Source of the DNA: Pseudomonas helleri
GTDB lineage: Bacteria > Pseudomonadota > Gammaproteobacteria > Pseudomonadales > Pseudomonadaceae
Assembly (NCBI RefSeq): GCF_001043025.1
Contig: NZ_JYLD01000003.1
Coordinates: forward strand, 248,001-312,000
Length of the DNA: 64,000 nucleotides
Direction of reading: 5' to 3'
The notes below the pieces were generated by a model that worked only from the letters and a program-made list of their open reading frames with translations, was not told where the DNA came from and did no database searches. This document shows positions 31,132 through 43,844 of the stretch, piece by piece; within the stretch, counting starts at the first letter, position 1; every line of letters starts with the position of its first letter. The position numbers and the translations under genes are program-made.

Positions 31132-31986
31132 CTACTTGATCAGCCCCACCCGCGAGAAGTTCGGCAGATGGCTCATCTTGGGTTCCGGCCAACTCATCCA
31201 AACAGCGAAGGCCTTGCCGACAATGTTCTGGTCGGGAACCATGCCCAGCTCATCTTTGGGAATGTTCGGATCATCCCAGTAACGGCTGTCGTTCGAATTG
31301 TCGCGGTTGTCGCCCATCATGAAGTAGTGCCCGGCCGGAACCGTCCACTCGTTATCAGGTGGCGCGCGATAGCGGCTCATTTCCTTGCGGATCATGTGCT
31401 CGACTTCGCCCAGCTTCTCTTTGTACAACTCGGCACTGCCCAATGTGCCCGGTTCAACACCTACCAGTTGCTCGGCAACCAGTTGGCCATTGACGTACAA
31501 ATGCTTGTCGCTGGTGTAGCGAACGGTGTCGCCCGGCAGGCCCACTACGCGCTTGATGTAGTTGACCGACGGATCGCTTGGGTAGCGAAACACCATCACA
31601 TCCCCGCGCTGCGGATCACCCACTTCGATGATTTTCTTGTCGATCACCGGCAAGCGGATCCCGTAAGAAAATTTGTTCACCAAAATGAAGTCGCCCACAT
31701 CCAGTGTCGGCTTCATCGAGCCCGACGGAATCTGGAACGGCTCAACCAGAAACGAACGCAGCACCAGCACGATGAACAACACCGGGAAGAACGACTTGCC
31801 GTACTCGACCAGCAACGGTTCCTTGTTGAGCTTCTCGATGACCTGCATATCAGCCGGCTGAACAGTGGCCTGATAGTTGGCAATGGCCTTGCGCCGGCGA
31901 GGTGCCAGGAAGACCAGATCGAGCAGCGCCAGCAAACCGCAGACGGCGACAGCAATAACCAGCAACAGCGGGAAATTTAGTGACAT
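31132..31986 (-). CDS. lepB: Signal peptidase I
   Basis: 284 residues with two N-terminal membrane helices (about 5-25 and 65-85). Serine of the Ser-Lys dyad is in QIPSGSMKPTL, and the catalytic Lys in YIKRVVGLPGD. Box E MMGDNRDNSNDSR is also present. It removes signal peptides from exported proteins at the outer face of the inner membrane. It is 5 nt after lepA and co-transcribed with it. Confidence 0.97.
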   Translation of the reverse strand: MSLNFPLLLVIAVAVCGLLALLDLVFLAPRRRKAIANYQATVQPADMQVIEKLNKEPLLVEYGKSFFPVLFIVLVLRSFLVEPFQIPSGSMKPTLDVGDFILVNKFSYGIRLPVIDKKIIEVGDPQRGDVMVFRYPSDPSVNYIKRVVGLPGDTVRYTSDKHLYVNGQLVAEQLVGVEPGTLGSAELYKEKLGEVEHMIRKEMSRYRAPPDNEWTVPAGHYFMMGDNRDNSNDSRYWDDPNIPKDELGMVPDQNIVGKAFAVWMSWPEPKMSHLPNFSRVGLIK

Positions 31987-31991
31987 AGGAC

Positions 31992-33791
31992 CTAGCTATC
32001 CAACCTGAGCACCGCAAGGAAGGCTTCTTGTGGAATTTCCACGTTACCCACTTGCTTCATGCGTTTTTTACCGGCCTTTTGCTTTTCCAACAGCTTGCGC
32101 TTACGGCTAACGTCACCACCGTAGCATTTGGCCAGTACGTTCTTTCTGAGAGCCTTGACAGTGGTTCGCGCCACAATCTGCCCGCCAATGGCGGCCTGGA
32201 TTGCAACATCGAACATCTGGCGCGGAATCAGTTCTTTCATTTTTTCGGTTAGCGCACGCCCTTTGTAGTGGGCGTTGTCACGGTGAACGATCAATGCCAG
32301 GGCATCAACTTTTTCGCCGTTGATCAATACATCCAGCTTCACCAGATTAGCCGACTGGTAGCGGTCGAAATGGTAATCGAGCGAAGCATAGCCGCGACTG
32401 GTGGATTTGAGACGGTCGAAGAAGTCCAGAACCACTTCGTTCATCGGCAAATCGTAGGTCACTTGTACCTGAGTACCCAGGAACAACATGTCGTGTTGAA
32501 CGCCACGTTTTTCGATACACAGGGTTATGACGTTGCCCAAGTGCTCTTGAGGCACAAGAATGTTGGCACGCACGATCGGCTCGCGCATGTCCTCGATGGC
32601 AGACAAGTCTGGCAGCTTGGACGGGTTATCGACGTAAATCGTTTCACCGTTCTTGAGCAGCAGCTCGAAAATTACCGTCGGCGCCGTGGTAATCAGGTCC
32701 AGGTCGTATTCGCGCTCCAGGCGCTCCTGGATGATTTCCATGTGCAGCATGCCCAGGAAGCCGCAACGGAAGCCGAAGCCCAGTGCGTCAGAGCTTTCTG
32801 GCGTGTATTGCAGCGACGAGTCGTTCAGCGTCAGCTTTTGCAGCGCATCACGGAAGTCTTCGAAGTCATCGGAGCTGACCGGGAACAGACCCGCATACAC
32901 CTGCGGCTGAATGCGTTTGAAACCTGGCAGCACTTCAACATCAGGGGTTGTGCTCAGGGTCAGGGTGTCACCCACCGGCGCACCGTGAATGTCCTTGATA
33001 CCGGCGATGATGAAGCCCACTTCACCGGCCTTGAGGTCGGCAGTGGCAGTGTGTTTCGGGTTGAATACACCAACGCTGTCCACCAGGTGGACCTTGCCGG
33101 TGGATTTAACCAGGATTTTGTCGCCCTTCTTCACGCGGCCGTGGCGCACGCGAACCAGGGACACAACGCCCAGGTAGTTGTCGAACCAGGAGTCGATGAT
33201 CAACGCTTGCAGCGGATCTTCGATATTGCCGGTAGGCGCAGGAATGGTGTGCACCAGGCGCTCAAGCACTTCGTCCACGCCCAGGCCGGTTTTGGCACTG
33301 CAGGTCACGGCGTCAGTGGCATCGATGCCGATGATTTTTTCGATTTCTTCTTTCACGCGGTCAGGATCGGCCTGCGGCAGGTCGATCTTGTTCAAGACCG
33401 GCATCACCTCAAGACCCTGCTCGATAGCGGTGTAGCAGTTGGCAACGGACTGGGCTTCTACGCCCTGACCCGCGTCGACAACCAGCAGCGCACCTTCACA
33501 GGCCGCCAGAGACCGGCTGACTTCGTAGGTGAAGTCAACGTGGCCCGGGGTGTCAATGAAGTTCAGCTGATAGGTAATGCCGTCTTTGGCCGTGTAGTAC
33601 AGGGTAACGCTGTGGGCCTTGATGGTAATCCCACGCTCACGCTCTAGGTCCATGGAGTCCAGTACCTGGGCTTCCATTTCGCGGGCAGTCAGACCACCGC
33701 ACATCTGAATGAAACGATCGGCCAGCGTCGACTTGCCATGGTCAATGTGGGCGATGATGGAGAAATTGCGGATATGACTCAAATCACTCAC
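31992..33791 (-). CDS. lepA: Elongation factor 4 (LepA)
   Basis: 599 residues from a GTG at 33791. EF-G-like translational GTPase with G1 HIDHGKST, G3 DTPGHVDF and G4 [10 protein letters not shown]. It has domains II-III and the LepA-specific C-terminal domain ([15 protein letters not shown]). It affects translation initiation and ribosome assembly. It is the first gene of the lepA-lepB-(DUF4845)-rnc-era-recO-pdxJ operon. Confidence 0.98.
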   Translation of the reverse strand: MSDLSHIRNFSIIAHIDHGKSTLADRFIQMCGGLTAREMEAQVLDSMDLERERGITIKAHSVTLYYTAKDGITYQLNFIDTPGHVDFTYEVSRSLAACEGALLVVDAGQGVEAQSVANCYTAIEQGLEVMPVLNKIDLPQADPDRVKEEIEKIIGIDATDAVTCSAKTGLGVDEVLERLVHTIPAPTGNIEDPLQALIIDSWFDNYLGVVSLVRVRHGRVKKGDKILVKSTGKVHLVDSVGVFNPKHTATADLKAGEVGFIIAGIKDIHGAPVGDTLTLSTTPDVEVLPGFKRIQPQVYAGLFPVSSDDFEDFRDALQKLTLNDSSLQYTPESSDALGFGFRCGFLGMLHMEIIQERLEREYDLDLITTAPTVIFELLLKNGETIYVDNPSKLPDLSAIEDMREPIVRANILVPQEHLGNVITLCIEKRGVQHDMLFLGTQVQVTYDLPMNEVVLDFFDRLKSTSRGYASLDYHFDRYQSANLVKLDVLINGEKVDALALIVHRDNAHYKGRALTEKMKELIPRQMFDVAIQAAIGGQIVARTTVKALRKNVLAKCYGGDVSRKRKLLEKQKAGKKRMKQVGNVEIPQEAFLAVLRLDS

Positions 33792-33846
33792 GGGTCAACA
33801 CTCAAAAAAAGTCGCAGGCAGACTGCCCGCCGAAAAATAGCCGGGA

Positions 33847-33876
33847 ATTGTACCTGATCCCTGAGCCAAGCGTCAC
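33847..33876 (-). promoter_or_regulatory. Candidate lepA promoter
   Basis: Minus-strand GTGACG (plus 33871-33876) and TACAAT (plus 33847-33852) are spaced 18 bp apart, 56 bp upstream of the lepA start and just downstream of the lptG terminator. Confidence 0.4.
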
Positions 33877-33883
33877 GTTCACA

Positions 33884-33915
33884 AAAAAGCCCCTATCAGG
33901 CGATAGAGGCTTTTT
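33884..33915 (-). terminator. Terminator in the lptG-lepA spacer
   Basis: AAAAAGCC-C-CTATC pairs with GATAG-A-GGCTTTTT, with T-runs in both directions. It lies 21 nt after the lptG stop and separates it from lepA. Confidence 0.88.
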
Positions 33916-33935
33916 GATCTCTCAAAGGGTATTGA

Positions 33936-34997
33936 TCAACCGGCCCTGCGCAACAACCAGAAACCGGCCAGCGCACAGATACCGGCGGGCAACAGCACCG
34001 CGAACAGCGGCGAGAAGCCAAACACCAGACTGGCTGGCCCCAGCAGGTCTTGTGCAATCTTGAACGCAAAGCCGATCAGTACACCGGTGAACACGCGCTG
34101 CCCCAAAGTAACAGAACGCAGCGGGCCGAAGATGAAAGAAATGGCCATCAATACCAGCGCAGCCGTGACAAATGGCTGCAACACCTTGACCCAAAATGCC
34201 AGCCAGTAACGGCCGTTGTTCAGACCCTGGTCTTTCAAGTAGTGGATGTAGCCCCACAGCCCGGAAATCGACAGTGCATCCGGGGCCATGACCACGGTAT
34301 TGAGCAGCTCGGGGCTCAGTGAAACGTCCCAGCGCTCTTCAGGCGTGTTAACCACTTCCGTGTTTCGCTCGTGGAAGACCGTGGTCGCCACATCGCTCAG
34401 TTCCCAGTGGTCCTGCGTGAAGTTGGCCTTTTTAGCAAAACTGGCAGACAGCAGGTGGTGTTCTTTATCGAAACGATAACGTGTCACCCCCAGCAGCATG
34501 CCGTCGGGCTGAACCGCGTTAATGTGGATGAATTCATCCCCCTCGCGGTGCCACATACCATGCTTGGAGCTTTGCGCATCACCGCTGCCCTGGGCCAGTG
34601 CACGGTTGGCCTGGGCCACGGACTCGGTCGCGGGTGCCAGGTACTCGCCAATCAGAATACCGGCCAGCATCAACACCAGCATCGGCTTCATGACCGCCCA
34701 GACAATACGACCGGTGGACACACCCGCCGCCCGCATGATGGTCAGCTCGCTGTTGCTCGCCAGGCTGCCCAGGCCAATCAAACAGCCGATCAGGGCCGCC
34801 ACCGGCAGCATGTCGTATAGACGACGCGGCGCTGTCAGCACCACAAAGCTGAACACATCCGCCATGGTGTAAGAGCTGGAGAGGTTCTTGACCTCATCAA
34901 TGAAGGCAAACAGCGACGCCAGGCCGACGATGATCCCCGACACCGCGAGGATCGCCAGCAACACACTTTTACCAATGTAGCGATCGAGCTTAACCAT
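33936..34997 (-). CDS. lptG: LPS export ABC transporter permease LptG
   Basis: 353 residues, YjgP/YjgQ family. It has three N-terminal helices, a periplasmic beta-jellyroll domain (about 130-260) and three C-terminal helices (VTAALVLMAISFIFGP...). With LptF and the LptB ATPase it extracts lipopolysaccharide from the inner membrane. The start overlaps the end of lptF by 8 nt. The terminator lies downstream. Confidence 0.95.
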   Translation of the reverse strand: MVKLDRYIGKSVLLAILAVSGIIVGLASLFAFIDEVKNLSSSYTMADVFSFVVLTAPRRLYDMLPVAALIGCLIGLGSLASNSELTIMRAAGVSTGRIVWAVMKPMLVLMLAGILIGEYLAPATESVAQANRALAQGSGDAQSSKHGMWHREGDEFIHINAVQPDGMLLGVTRYRFDKEHHLLSASFAKKANFTQDHWELSDVATTVFHERNTEVVNTPEERWDVSLSPELLNTVVMAPDALSISGLWGYIHYLKDQGLNNGRYWLAFWVKVLQPFVTAALVLMAISFIFGPLRSVTLGQRVFTGVLIGFAFKIAQDLLGPASLVFGFSPLFAVLLPAGICALAGFWLLRRAG

Positions 34998-36108
34998 GAG
35001 CCAGCTCCTTCGCGCTGCGACGAGTCGCCAATTTCAAGCGCAACGGCTCCCAATAGAACAACAACAGACCAATGATCAAGAACAGACCGTGCACCCACCA
35101 CAAGCCCAGCGTGGGTGAAATGTTGCCTTTTTCGAGGGCGCCACGGACCAGAATCAAGGCGGTCACGTAGCCCATATACAGAAGGATGGCTGGCAACAGC
35201 TTGAGGAAGCGACCCTGGCGCGGGTTGACTCGCGACAGCGGAACAGCAATGAGGGTCACGATAAAGACCAGCAGCGGCATGGAAATACGCCACTGCAGCT
35301 CAGCAATCGCCTTTACGTCAGGGTTGCCGATAAGGCTGCTGGTAGGCATCGCATCGCGGTCGGTGACTTCATTGCTGACATCAGGCTTGGGAAGCAGTAC
35401 GCCGTAGGTGTCGTATTTGATGGCGCGGTAATCCGCCAAGCCAGGGTTGCCGTCATAACGATAGCCGTCATCCAGAATCAACCAGCGGCTGCCATCCGGG
35501 CGCACTTCCTGGCGGCCCTTTTGCGCGACCAATATGGAAATGCTGCGATCCTTGGCGTCCTGACCGAGGTTCTTCTGGGTGATAAACACGCCCCCCAGAT
35601 TCGTCCGGTCATTGGTCAATTGTTCGGTGTAGGTCACCCGGGAGCCATCGTTCAGGGTCTGAAAGCGGCCCGGTTCCAGGGTATCGAACTCGGTCAGGGC
35701 ATCTTGCTTGTTGAGCAGCAATTGAAACTGCGTAGCCCCCTGAGGCGCCAGGCTCAAGCTCAACCAGGCAACGATCAGCGCCACGATAGTGGCCGGCACC
35801 ATGCTGATGGCCAACAGGCGCTGCTGGCTCATGCCGGTGGCCGACAGGACCGTCATCTCGCTTTCGAGGTACATGCGCCCGTAAGCCAGAAGAAAGCCCA
35901 GAAACAGGCCCAGCGGCAAGATCAGTTGCAAGAAGCCGGGCAGACGAACGCCCATGATCAAGAACAGCGAACTGGGGTCCATGGCGCCCGAGGCAGCCTG
36001 GGCCAGATATTTAATGAAGCGACCGCTCATGATGATGACCAGCAGCACAGCGCTGACAGCGCTCAATGTAAGCAGGACTTCGCGGGATAGATAACGGAAG
36101 ACGATCAA
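34990..36108 (-). CDS. lptF: LPS export ABC transporter permease LptF
   Basis: 372 residues if started at TTG 36108 (LIVFRYLSREVLLTL), which has GGAG 8 nt upstream; the frame is open 14 codons further. Same layout as LptG: helices, periplasmic jellyroll and helices. Forms the LptB2FG complex. Family-length. A promoter with near-consensus boxes lies about 105-130 bp upstream, and pepA is divergent. Confidence 0.94.
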   Translation of the reverse strand: MIVFRYLSREVLLTLSAVSAVLLVIIMSGRFIKYLAQAASGAMDPSSLFLIMGVRLPGFLQLILPLGLFLGFLLAYGRMYLESEMTVLSATGMSQQRLLAISMVPATIVALIVAWLSLSLAPQGATQFQLLLNKQDALTEFDTLEPGRFQTLNDGSRVTYTEQLTNDRTNLGGVFITQKNLGQDAKDRSISILVAQKGRQEVRPDGSRWLILDDGYRYDGNPGLADYRAIKYDTYGVLLPKPDVSNEVTDRDAMPTSSLIGNPDVKAIAELQWRISMPLLVFIVTLIAVPLSRVNPRQGRFLKLLPAILLYMGYVTALILVRGALEKGNISPTLGLWWVHGLFLIIGLLLFYWEPLRLKLATRRSAKELAHG

Positions 36109-37918
<1,810 letters not shown>

Positions 37919-37977
37919 AGCTGACAATCGACGGTTGCGCCGCCTGATGGCGGCGCAATCCCGATTCAGGAACCGCA

Positions 37978-38430
37978 ATGACCTCAGAACCCGATACAGA
38001 GCTGACCAAGGTCGACTTTTATATCCTGCCCAGCGCCGAACCTTCAGCGCGGCTGGATTTTGCCTGCAAACTCACTGAAAAAGCCTGGCGCCTCGGCCAC
38101 CGGGTGTACCTGCATTGCAGCGATGGCGCTCAACGCCAGGACCTGGACGAGCGTCTGTGGCGCTTCAAGGGCGAAAGCTTCGTACCCCACAGCACCACCG
38201 AAGACCAACCTGACGGCACGATTGTCATGGGCCTCAGCGAAGCCCCCGCCAGCCATCAGGATTTATTGATTAACCTGGACCTCAAAGTCCCTGAATTCTT
38301 TAAACGTTTCGCCCGCGTCGCTGAAGTCGTGGTCGAAGACCCCGCAGTTCGCCTGGCTGCACGGGAGAGTTTTCGCTTCTACCGTGAACACGGCTATCCT
38401 CTGCAAGACCACAAGCTACAACGACTCTGA
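37978..38430 (+). CDS. holC: DNA polymerase III chi subunit
   Basis: 150 residues, 59 nt after pepA. The core begins TKVDFYILPSAEPSARLDFACKL, characteristic of chi, preceded here by about eight extra residues from the ATG at 37978 (CAGGAA ribosome site). Chi links the clamp loader to SSB through psi. The C-terminal RFYREHGYPLQDHKLQRL is typical. Normal size for Pseudomonas. Confidence 0.95.
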   Translation: MTSEPDTELTKVDFYILPSAEPSARLDFACKLTEKAWRLGHRVYLHCSDGAQRQDLDERLWRFKGESFVPHSTTEDQPDGTIVMGLSEAPASHQDLLINLDLKVPEFFKRFARVAEVVVEDPAVRLAARESFRFYREHGYPLQDHKLQRL

Positions 38431-38437
38431 GCACACG

Positions 38438-38845
38438 ATGGACACCTCCAATTCGCCGAAAAAAGCTGCACACCTGCTCGACGATCTTGAATCCATTCGC
38501 CAGTTGCTGGGCGATGACGGTTTGCAACCGCCGCTGCTGACGGAAATGGTCGGCCATGGCGGCGAGCAAATTCCGTTGCTGTCGGATGTCATCGACGACA
38601 CGGTCGCCCCCGAGCCAGACCCGGAGCCTGAATCGGCGCAAATACCGTTGGTCGGCATCGCTGAGGCCCCCAAGGCCGAAAAAGCCCCGGACGCATTGCT
38701 CGTGCACCTGGACAAAGAACTGCGCACGGCGGCGCAGGCGATCATGCACGACGTCATCAACGACTTCGCCCCGCACATCGAAACCGAAATCAAACGCCGC
38801 CTCGATGCGCACATGGAGCGCTTGCTGGCGCAGCATCAGAACTGA
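38438..38845 (+). CDS. Conserved hypothetical protein between holC and valS
   Basis: 135 residues from ATG at 38438, 7 nt after the holC stop. It is acidic in the first 80 residues, with short stretches such as KKAAHLLDDLESIRQLLGDD and a Pro-rich linker. The C-terminal half is helical and ends in ETEIKRRLDAHMERLLAQHQN. I recognise no domain. A gene of this type sits at this place in other Pseudomonas, so it may be linked to DNA replication through holC, but that is inference from context only. Confidence 0.75.
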   Translation: MDTSNSPKKAAHLLDDLESIRQLLGDDGLQPPLLTEMVGHGGEQIPLLSDVIDDTVAPEPDPEPESAQIPLVGIAEAPKAEKAPDALLVHLDKELRTAAQAIMHDVINDFAPHIETEIKRRLDAHMERLLAQHQN

Positions 38846-38861
38846 CGGCACACGTAAATCA

Positions 38862-38928
38862 TGTAGGAGCGAGCTTGCCTCGCGATCTTTTGATCTTTAA
38901 AAGATCGCGAGGCAAGCTCGCTCCTACA
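38862..38928. repeat. REPIN, TGTAGGAGCGAG family
   Basis: Near-perfect inverted pair with arms of about 30 bp (TGTAGGAGCGAGCTTGCC and its mirror) around GATCTTTTGATCTTTAAAAGATC. It lies between the holC-linked gene and valS. Confidence 0.93.
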
Positions 38929-39026
38929 GAGTTTCGCCCTGATGCAGCGCACACCTCGCCCTCAGCGTCCCGCCCCGCTATACTTGCCGGCTTTCCTGAA
39001 TTAATGCCAATAGGGTCCCGCCGCGC

Positions 39027-41873
39027 ATGGATAAGACCTACCAGCCGCACGCCATTGAAACTTCCTGGTACAAAACCTGGGAAGAAGAGAATTATTTTGC
39101 CCCGCAAGGCGCGGGCGACCCGTACACCATCATGATCCCGCCGCCGAACGTCACCGGCAGCCTGCACATGGGTCACGGTTTTAACAACGCGATCATGGAC
39201 GCTCTGATCCGTTTCCGCCGCATGCAAGGTCGCAACACCTTGTGGCAACCGGGCACCGACCACGCGGGTATCGCAACTCAGATGCTGGTTGAGCGTCAGA
39301 TCGAAGCACAAGGTCTGAACCGCCACGACCTGGGCCGCGAGAAGTTCCTGGAAAAAGTCTGGGAATGGAAAGATCAATCCGGTGGCAACATCAGCCGTCA
39401 GATCCGTCGCCTGGGCTCGTCCGTAGACTGGAGCCGCGAGCGTTTCACCATGGACGACGGCCTGTCGGAAGCGGTGAAAGAAGCCTTTGTACGCCTGCAC
39501 GAAGACGGCCTGATCTATCGCGGCAAGCGCCTGGTTAACTGGGACACCAAGCTGCACACGGCGATCTCCGACCTTGAAGTGGAAAACCACGACGAGAAGG
39601 GTTTCCTGTGGAACCTGCGCTACCCGCTGGCTGACGGCGCCAAGACCGCAGAAGGCCTGGACTACCTGGTCGTCGCCACTACCCGCCCGGAAACCATGCT
39701 CGGTGACTCGGCTGTTGCGGTAAACCCGGAAGATGAACGCTATAAAGCCCTGATCGGTAAATTCGTTGAGCTGCCCCTGGTTGGGCGCCGCATCCCGATC
39801 ATCGCCGACGACTACTGCGATCCAGAGTTCGGCACCGGCTGCGTGAAAATCACCCCGGCCCATGACTTCAACGACTATGAAGTCGGCAAGCGCCACAACC
39901 TGCCGCTGCTGAACATCTTCGACAAAAACGCAGCCGTTCTGCCTGCCGTTCAAGTGTTCAACCTCGACGGCACGCTGAACGACTCCATCGACGGCACCCT
40001 GCCAGCCAAATACGTTGGCCTGGACCGTTTCGAGACGCGCAAGCAAATCGTTGCCGACTTCGACGAAGCCGGCCTGCTGGTCAGCGTCGACGACCACGCC
40101 CTGAAAGTGCCGAAAGGCGACCGTTCGGGCACCGTGATCGAACCGTGGCTGACCGACCAGTGGTACGTATCGACCAAGCCATTGGCAGAACCTGCCATCG
40201 CCGCTGTTGAAGACGGGCGCATCGCGTTCGTGCCTAAACAGTACGAAAACATGTACTTCTCGTGGATGCGTGACATCCAGGACTGGTGCATCAGCCGTCA
40301 GCTGTGGTGGGGCCACCGGATCCCGGCTTGGTACGACGAGTCGGGCAAAGTCTACGTAGGCCGCGACGAAGCCGAAGTGCGTGCCAAGCACAACCTCGGC
40401 CCGGACGTTGCGCTGCAACAGGACAACGACGTACTCGACACCTGGTTCAGTTCGGGCCTGTGGACGTTCTCCACCCTGGGCTGGCCTGAGCAGACCGATT
40501 TCCTGAAAACCTTCCACCCGACTGACGTTCTGGTCACCGGCTTCGACATCATTTTCTTCTGGGTTGCCCGGATGATCATGCTCACCATGCATTTGGTGAA
40601 GAACGAAGACGGCACCCCGCAGGTTCCGTTCAAGACCGTGTATGTACACGGTCTGGTCCGTGACGGTCAGGGCCAGAAGATGTCCAAGTCCAAAGGCAAC
40701 GTCCTGGACCCGCTGGACATCATCGACGGTATCGCCCTCGAAGACCTGGTGGCCAAGCGCACCACCGGCCTGATGCAGCCAAAACTGCTGAAGAAGATCG
40801 AGAAGCAGACCCGTGACGAGTTCGCTGACGGCATCGCCAGCTACGGCACCGACGCCCTGCGCTTCACGTTCTGCTCGCTGGCCTCTACCGGCCGCGACAT
40901 CAAGTTCGACATGGGCCGCGTTGAAGGCTATCGCAACTTCTGCAACAAGATCTGGAACGCCGCACGTTACGTGCTGGACAAGGGCGAAGACTGCGGCCAG
41001 AACGGCGAAGCCTACGAACTGTCGCTGGCTGACCGCTGGATAATCTCGCAGTTGCAGCGCACCGAAGCCGAAGTGACCCGTCACCTCGACCAGTTCCGTT
41101 TCGACCTGGCCGCACAAGCCTTGTACGAGTTCATCTGGAACCAGTACTGCGACTGGTACCTTGAACTCTCCAAGCCTGTGCTGTGGGACGAAAACGCCCC
41201 GGTTGAACGTCAGCGCGGCACTCGCCGTACGCTGGTTCGGGTTCTGGAAGTGGCTTTGCGTCTGGCGCACCCGTTCATGCCGTTCATCACCGAAGAAATC
41301 TGGCAGCGCATCGCGCCGTTGGCAGGCGCGCAAGGCAAAACCATCATGCTGCAACCTTGGCCAGTGGCCAACGAAGCTCGCATAGACCAGGCTGCCGAAG
41401 ACGACATCGAATGGCTCAAGGGCTTGATGCTCGGCACGCGTAACATCCGTGGCGAAATGAACATCGGCCCGGGCAAACCGCTGCAGCTGTACCTGAAAAA
41501 CGTCAGCAGTGAAGACCAGCGCCGTCTGACCGAGAACGACGCCTTGCTGAAAAAGCTGGCTAAACTCGAGTCGATCACCGTACTGCAAGACGGTGCCGAA
41601 GCGCCTCTGTCTGCCACCGCGTTGGTGGGCGAGATGGAAGTGCTGGTGCCGATGGCCGGCCTGATCGACAAAGATGCCGAGCTGGCGCGCCTGGACAAAG
41701 AAATCCAGCGCTTGCACGGCGAAGTGGCCCGCGTTGGCGGAAAACTGTCGAATGCGGCCTTCGTTGACAAGGCTCCGGCCGAAGTCATTGACAAGGAACG
41801 CGCCAAATTGGCCGAGGCTGAACAAGCCTTGAGCAAGTTGGCGGACCAGCACGCGCGGATTTCCAGCCTGTAA
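39027..41873 (+). CDS. valS: Valyl-tRNA synthetase
   Basis: 948 residues, class I synthetase charging tRNA-Val. HIGH motif as [13 protein letters not shown] (about 41-53) and KMSKS as [10 protein letters not shown]. The editing CP1 domain lies between them, with an anticodon-binding domain (about 640-800) and a C-terminal coiled coil ([22 protein letters not shown]). Full length and intact. It starts with ATG at 39027 downstream of a REPIN. Confidence 0.98.
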   Translation: MDKTYQPHAIETSWYKTWEEENYFAPQGAGDPYTIMIPPPNVTGSLHMGHGFNNAIMDALIRFRRMQGRNTLWQPGTDHAGIATQMLVERQIEAQGLNRHDLGREKFLEKVWEWKDQSGGNISRQIRRLGSSVDWSRERFTMDDGLSEAVKEAFVRLHEDGLIYRGKRLVNWDTKLHTAISDLEVENHDEKGFLWNLRYPLADGAKTAEGLDYLVVATTRPETMLGDSAVAVNPEDERYKALIGKFVELPLVGRRIPIIADDYCDPEFGTGCVKITPAHDFNDYEVGKRHNLPLLNIFDKNAAVLPAVQVFNLDGTLNDSIDGTLPAKYVGLDRFETRKQIVADFDEAGLLVSVDDHALKVPKGDRSGTVIEPWLTDQWYVSTKPLAEPAIAAVEDGRIAFVPKQYENMYFSWMRDIQDWCISRQLWWGHRIPAWYDESGKVYVGRDEAEVRAKHNLGPDVALQQDNDVLDTWFSSGLWTFSTLGWPEQTDFLKTFHPTDVLVTGFDIIFFWVARMIMLTMHLVKNEDGTPQVPFKTVYVHGLVRDGQGQKMSKSKGNVLDPLDIIDGIALEDLVAKRTTGLMQPKLLKKIEKQTRDEFADGIASYGTDALRFTFCSLASTGRDIKFDMGRVEGYRNFCNKIWNAARYVLDKGEDCGQNGEAYELSLADRWIISQLQRTEAEVTRHLDQFRFDLAAQALYEFIWNQYCDWYLELSKPVLWDENAPVERQRGTRRTLVRVLEVALRLAHPFMPFITEEIWQRIAPLAGAQGKTIMLQPWPVANEARIDQAAEDDIEWLKGLMLGTRNIRGEMNIGPGKPLQLYLKNVSSEDQRRLTENDALLKKLAKLESITVLQDGAEAPLSATALVGEMEVLVPMAGLIDKDAELARLDKEIQRLHGEVARVGGKLSNAAFVDKAPAEVIDKERAKLAEAEQALSKLADQHARISSL

Positions 41874-41889
41874 CAGCGCTGCGCACCTG

Positions 41890-41949
41890 ATCGCGGGCAA
41901 GGACGCTCCCGCAGGGTTAACCCCTGCCGGGGCGGCCTTGCCCGCGATT
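41890..41949. repeat. REP-like palindrome, ATCGCGGGCAAGG family
   Basis: ATCGCGGGCAAGG at the left and CCTTGCCCGCGAT at the right form inverted arms. The inner CCCGCAGGG and CCCTGCCGGG are partly complementary. It lies between valS and rlmF and is a variant related to the other repeats. Confidence 0.75.
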
Positions 41950-41971
41950 GCTTTTGTGGAACCCATTGAAC

Positions 41972-42988
41972 ATGACCACCCCACGCACCTCCAAAGCCAC
42001 ACGCCACAAGCCCAAGGCTACGGGTGAGAACAAACCGGCTGCACCTCGGGTAAAGCCCAGCCTGCACCCGCGTAACCGCCACCAGGGCCACTACGACTTT
42101 GCGCAACTGATCAAGATCTGCCCGGAGCTGGGCGCGTTTGTGATCATCAACCCGTACGGCAAAGAGAGCATCGACTTCGCCAACCCGAGCGCAGTGCGGG
42201 TGTTCAACCGTGCGCTGCTCAAGTCGTTCTACGGCATTGCCCACTGGGACATTCCGGCTGACTACCTGTGCCCTCCGGTGCCGGGCCGCGCCGATTACGT
42301 GCACTTTCTCGCGGACTTGCTGGCCAGCGTCAACGATGGCCAGATCCCGCAGGGCGCCAATGTGCGCGTGTTGGACGTCGGCACCGGCGCTAACTGCGTC
42401 TACCCGCTGATCGGCCACTGCGAATACCGCTGGCAGTTCCTCGGCACCGACGTTGATGCCACGGCGGTCAAGACCGCCAAGGCGATTGTGCAGTCCAACA
42501 GCCTGAACAAAGCCATCAGCCTGCGCCTGCAGCCAGATCCGCAGAAGATCCTGCTGGACATCCTGGACAGCAACGAGCGTTTCGACCTGACCATGTGCAA
42601 CCCGCCGTTCCACGCCTCGCTGGACGAAGCCACACGCGGCAGCGAGCGTAAATGGCGAGCACTGGGCAAGGCAGACCCCAAGCGCAAACTGCCAGTGCTG
42701 AACTTTGGTGGCCAGGCCGCCGAATTGTGGTGCGAAGGTGGCGAGCAACGCTTTGTGACCCAACTGATCCGCGAAAGCGTGCACGTGGGCCGTCAGGTGC
42801 TGTGGTTCAGCGTGCTGGTGTCCAAGGCTTCAAACCTGCCAGCGGTTCAGACCGCGCTGAAAAAAGCCGGTGCGCGTGAAAGCCAGGTGGTTGAAATGTC
42901 CCAAGGCAACAAGCAAAGCCGCTTTGTAGCCTGGACCTTCCACGACAAAGACCAGCAGCAAGTGTGGCGCGAGAAGAACTGGAAGTAA
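41972..42988 (+). CDS. rlmF: 23S rRNA (adenine1618-N6)-methyltransferase
   Basis: 338 residues from ATG at 41972; an alternative TTG eight codons earlier lies in the REP-like palindrome and is not preferred. The N-terminal basic stretch precedes the Rossmann methyltransferase with the SAM site [17 protein letters not shown] and the catalytic MCNPPFHAS (N-P-P-F, an N6-adenine methylase motif). It methylates A1618 in 23S rRNA. The ribosome site is weak (GGAACCC). Confidence 0.94.
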   Translation: MTTPRTSKATRHKPKATGENKPAAPRVKPSLHPRNRHQGHYDFAQLIKICPELGAFVIINPYGKESIDFANPSAVRVFNRALLKSFYGIAHWDIPADYLCPPVPGRADYVHFLADLLASVNDGQIPQGANVRVLDVGTGANCVYPLIGHCEYRWQFLGTDVDATAVKTAKAIVQSNSLNKAISLRLQPDPQKILLDILDSNERFDLTMCNPPFHASLDEATRGSERKWRALGKADPKRKLPVLNFGGQAAELWCEGGEQRFVTQLIRESVHVGRQVLWFSVLVSKASNLPAVQTALKKAGARESQVVEMSQGNKQSRFVAWTFHDKDQQQVWREKNWK

Positions 42989-43001
42989 CGCTGTAAAAAT
43001 C

Positions 43002-43101
43002 TGTAGTCGCTGCCGCAGGCTGCGATAAGGGCCGAAGGACCTTCAAAATGTCGGGTCCGCTACGCGGCCCATCGCAGCCTCGTGCCTCGACAGCGACTAC
43101 A
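43002..43101. repeat. REPIN, TGTAGTCGCTGCCG family
   Basis: TGTAGTCGCTGCCGCAGGC at the left and GCCTCGTGCCTCGACAGCGACTACA at the right are inverted, with a longer and less regular centre than the copy at 16715. It is followed by the rlmF/HU terminator. Confidence 0.85.
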
Positions 43102-43115
43102 AGATTTTCGCCCAT

Positions 43116-43156
43116 AAAAAAACCGCGCTCGGGATCACTCCCAAGCGCGGTTTTTT
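43116..43156. terminator. Bidirectional terminator between rlmF and HU
   Basis: AAAAAAACCGCGCT and AGCGCGGTTTTTT form a stem around GGGATCACTCCC, with T-runs on both strands. Confidence 0.94.
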
Positions 43157-43165
43157 AATGCGTTC

Positions 43166-43447
43166 TTACTTGTTAACAGCGTCAGTCAGGCCTTTAGCCA
43201 CAACGAGCTTGATAACTTTCTTGGCAGCGATTTCGATGGCAGCGCCAGTCGAAGGGTTACGGCCAGTACGGGCAGGACGCTCGGTCACTTTCAGTTTGCC
43301 AATACCTGGCAGAGTGATTTCGCCGCCATTTTCCAGCTGATCAGCAACGATTTGACCCAGTTGGTCCAGCAGAGCACGCACGGTAGTTTTCGGTGCGTCT
43401 ACAGCTTCAGCCAGATCAGCGATCAGTTGGTCTTTAGTAATAGCCAT
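43166..43447 (-). CDS. hupN: HU-family DNA-binding protein
   Basis: 93 residues. HU/IHF fold with the conserved arm GRNPSTGAAIEIAAKK. The N-terminus is MAITKDQLIADLAEAVDAPK. Of the Pseudomonas HU paralogues it most resembles HupN, which lies near valS and ndpA in P. putida from memory, hence the symbol; the paralogue assignment is less sure than the family. It binds and bends nucleoid DNA. Convergent with rlmF. Confidence 0.9.
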   Translation of the reverse strand: MAITKDQLIADLAEAVDAPKTTVRALLDQLGQIVADQLENGGEITLPGIGKLKVTERPARTGRNPSTGAAIEIAAKKVIKLVVAKGLTDAVNK

Positions 43448-43844
43448 TGAGATGTTCCTTCCCTATCAAATTCATTTGGTTTGCAAAGTGCAAGGTCAGC
43501 TATCGAGCCAGAAATCGAGGGTCTGGCACGCCCGTTTGCTTTCACGACGAATCGCGGATGTAGAGTGCTAAAACGGAGTTTGGTTCGACCTGACACAGGC
43601 TGAATGCATGCTTTGCGCCGTTACACAGCGCAAGACCGGGCAAAACTAGCACAGAGACGGTTAAATATCCGCCTCTACCTCGCCATTTGGTCAGCTTTAT
43701 CGCCTTAAAAGCGTAAAAAAACCGCTCTACACCGTCCATCCCCTCCCAAAAGGCGGTACGAAGGCTGCCCAGTGCCTCAGGTGCGGTACACTTAGCGCCT
43801 TTCCGGGCGCATGCCCTCCCCGCTCATTATTCGCCGAGAAGCCC
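43448..43844. other. Intergenic region between HU and NdpA
   Basis: 397 bp between divergent genes with no supported coding sequence. It is AT-richer than the flanks near the HU start. It must hold both promoters, but I cannot place boxes with confidence. Confidence 0.5.

Noticed and set aside
38859..42002. Minus-strand open frame of 1047 codons antisense to valS
   Set aside because: Shadow of valS in a GC-rich genome; it also runs through a REPIN.
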